Below are positions 58,301 to 64,000 of a stretch of DNA of 64,000 nucleotides, piece by piece. Each line of letters opens with the position of its first letter. Position 1 is the stretch's first letter. The notes under the pieces were generated by a model, which did not search any database, was not told the origin of the DNA, and saw only the letters and a list, made by a program, of their open reading frames with translations. Both the position numbers and the translations under genes were made by a program. Source of the stretch: Cladorhizidae sp. MBARI D1340-BT2 (taxonomy: Eukaryota > Porifera > Demospongiae > Poecilosclerida > Cladorhizidae); assembly GCA_028752905.1 (NCBI GenBank), contig JAQNBH010000006.1, positions 25,161,811-25,225,810 on the forward strand. The letters are read 5' to 3'.

Positions 58301-59590
58301 GAGAAAAATCGAGCTTCTTTCGCTTAAAAAGTGGAGATATCTCAATAAATGACATTTTCTGTCGTTTAAAGGGTATAAAGTTCCATTATGTTGAAATGGA
58401 AGCTAATTGCCTATTTTGACAAGAATGAGCTATTTCAGACTTAAAATGCTAAAAAACCTCTCAAATGGAGCAAACTAGAGCTTGTTTCTTTAAAATAATG
58501 GAAGATTTCTACGTTTACTGTCGTTTAAAGAGTAGAAACAGTTCTATAATGTTGAAAAGGAAGCTAATGTGCCCATTTTGAGAATGAGCGATTTCAGTTT
58601 ATCTCAAACGCTTTAAAAAGTCCCAAATTGAGTAAAATAGAGCTTTTTCTGTTTTAATGATTTATTTTCATCAAAAGATGTTTTCTGTCATTTAAAGAAT
58701 AGAAACAGTTCTTTAATGTTGAAAAGGAAGCTAATGTCCCAATTTTGATGAGAATGAGCGATTTCAGACAGTTTTTTTCTCAAAACACTAAAAAAGGGAA
58801 AAAAATTAGCGATTTAAGACTGTTTTTCCCCAAATGTCTAAAAATGTCTCAATTGGAGCCAAATCGTCAGTTAAAAAGTGGAGATTTCTCAACAAAAGAT
58901 GTTTTCTGTTATTTAAAGAGTAGAAACTGTTGCGTAATGTTGAAAGGAAGCTAATGTGTCATTTTGAAAAAATTGAGCGATTTCACACAGTTTTTCCTCA
59001 AAATGCTCCAACATCCTAATTGGAGCAAAATAGAGCTACTTTCGGTTAAAAACGGAAGAGTTCTCACTAAAAGAATAGAAACAGTCCTATAATGTTGAAA
59101 AGGAAGCTAATGTGACCATTTTGTTGAGAATGGACATTTGTTTCTCAAAACACTCCAAAAAACGTCCCAATTGGAGGTTCTTTGGTAAAAAAGTGGTGAT
59201 TTATCACCAAAAGATGTTTTCTGTAATTTAAAGTGTAGAAACAGTTCGATAATGCTGAAGTGGGAGCTAAGTGCCATTTTGACAATTCAGACCGTTTTTC
59301 CTCAAAACACTGTAAAATGTCCCAATTGGAGCATAATATAGCGTTAAAAAGGAAGATTTCTCACTAAAAGAAATTAACTCGTTTAATGACCAATATTGAA
59401 AAGGAAGCCATTTTTGACAAGAATGACCAATTTCAGACAGTTTTTCCTCAAAACGCTAAAAAACGTACCAATTTGAGCAAATTAGAGCTTCTTTCTGTTA
59501 AATAGGGGAGATTTATCACTAAAAGAATTTTACTGATGTTTAAAGATTAGAAACAGTTCTATAATGTTGAAAAGGAAGCTAATTGTGTAG
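55340..59590. repeat. Main satellite array, 125-170-bp monomer, about 25 copies
   Basis: Boxes recur in fixed order: CAGTTTTTCCTCAAAACGCT, CGTCCCAATTGGAGCAAAAT, AGAGCTTCTTTCGGTTAAAA, AGATTTCTCACCAAAAGACG, TTTTCTGTCGTTTAAAGAGT, AGAAACAGTTCCATAATG and TTGAAAAGGAAGCTAATGTG. Spacing of the first box is about 170, 170, 150, 170, 155 and 125 bases at the left end. Monomers differ by many indels. ORFs on both strands are by-products. Confidence 0.93.
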
Positions 59591-62145
59591 GATCTTGCAA
59601 AAATAGCAGGATCACCCATAAAGAGTCCTTCGAGCACAGTAGTTGTGATCAGCCATTGCCACTAACAACCTTTTTCCTGTCCAAAACAACTTCCCTCTCA
59701 ATTGAAAACAACCTTCAAAATAAATGACGGGTAGATGGAATGAAATTAATATTAGCCTCAGGTGCTATTAGAAAATGCATTGAAATTGCCCTAGCCACCT
59801 TTCCTTCAGGTAAGTTTTTTTATTTTATATAACATCATCTCGCTTGCAAATTTAAGTTATGATCTTAAAGCCTGCTAAGACCATTTAATATAAGTTATAA
59901 GATACTAGATTCATGTAGACTAATAATAGGCAGCTGTGCATACTCAACCCCCCTAATGCCGCATTGATATCTCATGTTCTAACAGTTGCTGGTACAGAGA
60001 AGCGCCGCCATATTTAAAAGCTGCTTTGGTATTGCAATAATATTCCCATTGAAGTGGCCCCTCCCACCCACATGTGACTATCCAATGCTGAACATTGTAT
60101 TAAATAGCAGCTTTGTGGGCTAAACTTCTCTCTGTGAAATATATTTTAGAATCCGTAAACTCTGGTCATTAAGCCTCTCATGTTTAGTTTGATTAAAGTT
60201 GTTAATTAAACGTCCATCTTATCCTTAACAATAACAACATTATTCCGCATCATTATGGTATCTTGTTCTGAAATTATGCTCTGAAAGTGTTTCAAATAAA
60301 TATCAATTTATGACATGTGAACAAGTAAGTGTCAACATTATAATGTGTTTGAAAGAACATTGAGCAAGAATATTAATAGCATAACCATGGCTGCAATTGT
60401 CTGTGGCTGTTCACAGTTTCTTAAAGAGTATTTTGCTGCTCCAATGCAGAGCACTTGTAACCTTTCCCCCGGTGATCTAGCAGCACAGGTCTCCTGCATG
60501 GCCTCTAAGGTAGCAAAACACTTTCTATGTACCCTATGATGAGACACCTAAACCTTAACGGATGCCAACATTGCACCTGTAACAAGAATTGTTCTCTTCT
60601 TTCGCTAATATCTATTGTTGATGTTCACATAGTTTTGTAGATAAATATACTTCTCTGAGTATGAAATGTATGAGAGACTATCTCAGAGGCCTTGCTCCTG
60701 CATTTAATATGGTTTGGGAGTCTGAATATTTCTTTTTGTGCCATCGAGAGGATAACTCGTTCTTCAACAGGCTCACAAGTAATTCCTCAGTGAAGCTCTC
60801 TAAACAGACAGGATTTTTGGCCTGAAGCTCGCTTATCACAAGACAGAACCAAACAGAGATTGGTTATATTGGCAAACATAACAATGACCTCCTAAAGCAA
60901 CATAGTCCATGCTTTCTACAGTGGTAAGGTGAAGATTTCTTGCGCCAGAAAAGAACTAGTTAATATTGACCATAACTTGATAGTTGTTTAATTGCATAAC
61001 TACAAGTGTGTTTTCTATTATCATTTTTATTGTGTGGTGATTGAGGCACTGAAATTCAAGGCCTGCTGCTGCACTTTAACACCAGGGTTCATATAATCAC
61101 TTACAAGAAGCCGAGTGCTAAGCTTGCAAGTGGTGTGCCTTGCAATGTGGCCCAGCATTGCCTGTAGATTCCTGATGCACTAGACTCTTGGTCCATGCTT
61201 GTGCATCACATATCTGTAATAATCACAGAGGGTGTTTAATTGCCATTAGAAGTTTGATATAATAAAATGATGTGCATATTTAGCCGTTGTTGTTGGGATT
61301 CTCCCACCAGCTGGTGGATCTCAATAGACTTTAGGGATACACACAGCTTAACTTAACTATTTATTTATATTAACGTGTCCCTCATCTCTCTCTGTGCTTA
61401 CTTTATAGACGGTGAGTTACAGTATTCTATGGCTAGGATGACATGATTTTGATCAACTTCAATTTATTTCAACTTGGCCCTTGCTTCTTCATGAAACCAT
61501 CATAGCCGGTGAGTTCGAGTATTACATGTCTAGGATGACAATTGTTCACTGATTAATGTCATGTCACTTTTTCTTGGCGTTATATTAACATAGTTTGATA
61601 GTTACATATATACATTGCTGGAGTAATGCAAGAAACACACTTGTAGTTAATTAATTAAACAACAAATTATTGTTGCAAGTTAAGGTCCATTTTAAGTTTA
61701 GTGTTTGTAGAGTCTTGTGGAGTGCTTGTAGATATATATACTGCGTTGTTGGAAATTACCACTTAAGTCAATTCAACTTGACTTGTAAGATGCCCAATCA
61801 TGCATTGAGCAGCAAGATAATAGTCACTAGAAGAACGTGTGTAAAAGGGCAAGTAGTAGCCACTAATGGAGCTAACTAATGTGCAAGTTGGCAATGAAGC
61901 TCAGTCAAAGAAATATTTGCATTAAACGTTTTGGGGGTAGTCCAAAAAATAAATGTATTTTATTTACCAACATGCATTTAGCCACACCAGAGGTGGAGAA
62001 AGGGATAAACACCTTGTGTTGATTTAGTGGCTATTTGATTAGGAAGAGGTCTAGTTTGTGCTAAAAAGGTCTATAAACTGCCTTCACCAGTAGACTGACC
62101 TTTACCCCCTGCATCCTTGATGCAAGTACATGTGTTTAGTGACCT
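59571..62145. repeat. Segmental duplication, copy B
   Basis: Collinear with 16378-21258 after removing the piggyBac at 16688-18780. It begins at the last satellite monomer and ends at TGTGTTTAGTGACC. It has a segment (61636-61765) that is the reverse complement of copy A 20098-20235. Confidence 0.88.
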
Positions 62146-63554
62146 AAAGTAGAGGGAACTTCAAAACCTGAATGCCTGAATTGGCCGCATAAATATCTCC
62201 AGATTGCAAAGTGCTAAAGATTTGAAATTATCACCAGTTGCATGATCCCGCTGTAGTATTTGTGGCAAGGCTTCTATAATAGTCGTAGTTCTTTTCTAGC
62301 TCTAGCCCTTGCCCTAGGCTAAGACACAATTGTTGTCTGTCTGCATGCTAACGTATAGTTACAATATTCTAGGTGCGCTCTATGAGATAAACAGAAATTC
62401 ATAACTCCCACCACCATCCCCTCCCATCCACACACCCCTGCTTGATCCTGCCTCTCCCTATATTGACCATAATCTAAAACTCAGTTGAACCATGTATCTG
62501 CCTTAGTTTGGCTGTAATGTCTGTTTTAAAGTTTTGGGCCATTGACTAAGGACGCCCAGGGTCCAAAACCTTCCCAGTGTAGGGCAGTTATAGACATGTG
62601 TATGGAGGCCAAAGATGGCCAAGCCTATAAACAGCATGCATGCATGCTATACACATACAAAATGCAGATTCCTATGTATTGACCTAGGAAATTTTCTATA
62701 AAAATTTATATCAAGCTATATTGTGTGTGTGAGTGTGTATTATATTTATATTAACTTTTGTATAGACCCCAACACAAGCTTCAGTGTTTCTAGAATTACA
62801 ATAACTTTTGTCAATAATCAACTCCAAATTTTACTCTCGTGTTTTGTGCTAGATGCTCTTGCATTCATCTATTGAGAAAGTTATTTAATTGCTTGTCAAC
62901 TGAAAGTTCGTTGATTGCAAATTAAATTTTTTTATCTCGAATTCATTTGGATTTGGCCATCCCAAAGAAACTAAAATCTCTACATCCTCTTGGAGCCACA
63001 TGGCATCTACTTGTGGATAATCCACAATGGTACTTTTCTACTTTGGTTAAGCATCAATCATGACTATATCTCCTCCTGTTCCACACCAAATATTTCTTCC
63101 ATCGCTGATGAGATGTCCACACATGACACCCTCCAGCTCCTCTATACAGCAGTTTAAACATCTTTCATACCTTACCTAGCATGGATTGATTGCATCTGCA
63201 CTTGGGCACTGCTTCACAAGTGGTTGTATTCATTGTCCAAATTCTTGCCTGCTAATGCTACAGGTACTCTATATAAGTACAGGTCTTCTATTGCAAAGTT
63301 GTAAAGCTGCAACTGAAGTTTCCTCTCCCACTCCCACTTTCCCTTCCTAGATTTGGGGAGGTGTGTGTGGTTGGCAGTGTTTGTCTATTGTTGCCCCCAC
63401 GCGGTACCTCCCTTGTATTGCTGTTGTGATAAAGTCCTGCTTTTGTTTATTGTGATATTCAGCATATGATGAACGCATCGACTGACATCACATGCAACTG
63501 ATTCAGTGGATTGGCCCGAAAGGAGAGGGACGAGAATTACGACTTTATAATTAG
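62146..63554. other. No supported gene
   Basis: Mostly unique AT-rich sequence with a GT-rich bit near 62722-62740. Nothing recognised. Confidence 0.5.
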
Positions 63555-63835
63555 CTAGTGGCAGATTGGAATAAAGCAGCAGAAATAATTGGTGTTACTG
63601 CGACGAGGCTAATAGCATCCATGTATATAGGCAACCCCGAGAAGTGCATGAGGGCCTTCATGGAGAAGAGGATGAAGAATACACCGAAAATGAATATCCA
63701 ATACACAATTGTTAGTACGCATGGAACTTAGTGAAGTCGGTAAAAATTTGAGAGAGGCACTCGACACTGACCACACTGACTTGAAGGACAACTTTGAGAC
63801 ATCTGAAAGTGAGCTAGTATTATTGTGTTGTTGAT
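63555..63835 (+). pseudogene. Possible death-domain exon, frameshifted
   Basis: The frame LVADWNKAAEIIGVTATRLI, then NPEKCMRAFMEK, and in the next frame from 63715 VRMELSEVGKNLREALDTD resembles the helix pattern of a death domain: W..A..IG then I......C...F, then an L..VG..L-type last helix. A single-base shift near 63710 separates the two parts. No complete fold can be confirmed from this window, and the family assignment is tentative. Confidence 0.35.
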
Positions 63836-64000
63836 ATGCACAGTAGAACCTTCCTTTCTTCTAACTATAGGAGCTAGTGATATTGTGTTGTTTATGTGTC
63901 AGTTCATCTCCCTTACCCTTGGGTTCCTAACTATGGGAGTTAGTGGTATTGTGTTATTGATCTGTGCAGTGTAATGTCTCTTACTCTTGGGCTCCTAACT
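63810..64000. repeat. Tandem repeat, about 60-70-bp unit, running off the window
   Basis: GAGCTAGT.ATTGTGTTGTT..CTTCTAACTATAG occurs about three times to the window end. Confidence 0.75.

Noticed and set aside
55443..58954. Many frames of 60-105 codons on both strands
   Set aside because: All follow the satellite monomer, with the same peptides recurring.

Overview
The window looks like a gene-poor, AT-rich stretch of an invertebrate animal genome. The evidence is split genes with GT..AG introns, a high density of degraded transposons from many classes, minisatellites, and a roughly 150-170 bp satellite array. The mix of Ty3/gypsy elements with unusual pol order, Ginger-type integrase transposons, piggyBac, hAT and Penelope elements fits a sponge or another early-branching or marine invertebrate. 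The organism is an inference; no rRNA or mitochondrial marker is present.

Layout. 1-8 kb: a 32-bp minisatellite is split by a minus-strand Ty3/gypsy element (1769-7510, TSD TCATG), whose 5' LTR is in turn split by a small hAT element (6359-7322, TSD GTGTGTAG/GTATGTAG). 8.1-12.85 kb: a second gypsy element with both LTRs and a perfect TSD (GACAC). In both elements integrase sequence lies before reverse transcriptase, and RNase H is followed directly by the polypurine tract and LTR; this is the Copia-like order known from Gmr1-type gypsy elements. 13-16.4 kb: simple repeats, a decayed CobW/ZNG1-type GTPase pseudogene, and a short run of the satellite. 16.4-21.26 kb: one copy of a segmental duplication carrying a piggyBac element (16688-18780); a second piggyBac starts at about 21262. 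The other copy (59.57-62.15 kb) lacks the first piggyBac and shows its empty TTAA site.

22-30 kb: dispersed and tandem duplicated AT-rich sequence with a few unrecognised ORFs and a LINE remnant. 30-33.4 kb: a possible two-exon transposase remnant, then a gypsy gag joined in frame to a hAT C-terminus, between two arrays of an 18-bp minisatellite. 34.1-42.1 kb: two minus-strand integrase genes of the Ginger/KRBA2 type. The first (34.1-38.0 kb) has gypsy-type integrase catalytic residues, a GPY/F-like module, a Ulp1-type cysteine protease with its catalytic residues, and a PHD-like zinc finger. 43.9-45.1 kb: a repeat-rich transposase-like N-terminus and a Penelope tail. 45.6-50.7 kb: a tandem array of small two-exon modules with conserved intron phases.

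51-54.5 kb: a 31-bp minisatellite, a gypsy 5' end (gag, PBS, LTR), a Penelope-like element with RT and GIY-YIG remains, a long (TTA)n tract and a hammerhead-like motif. 54.5-59.6 kb: dispersed repeat and the main satellite array. 62-64 kb: mostly empty, with a possible death-domain exon near the end.

No complete host gene is convincingly present. The best-preserved coding sequences are the last two exons of the integrase-Ulp1 gene and several units of the small-exon array.
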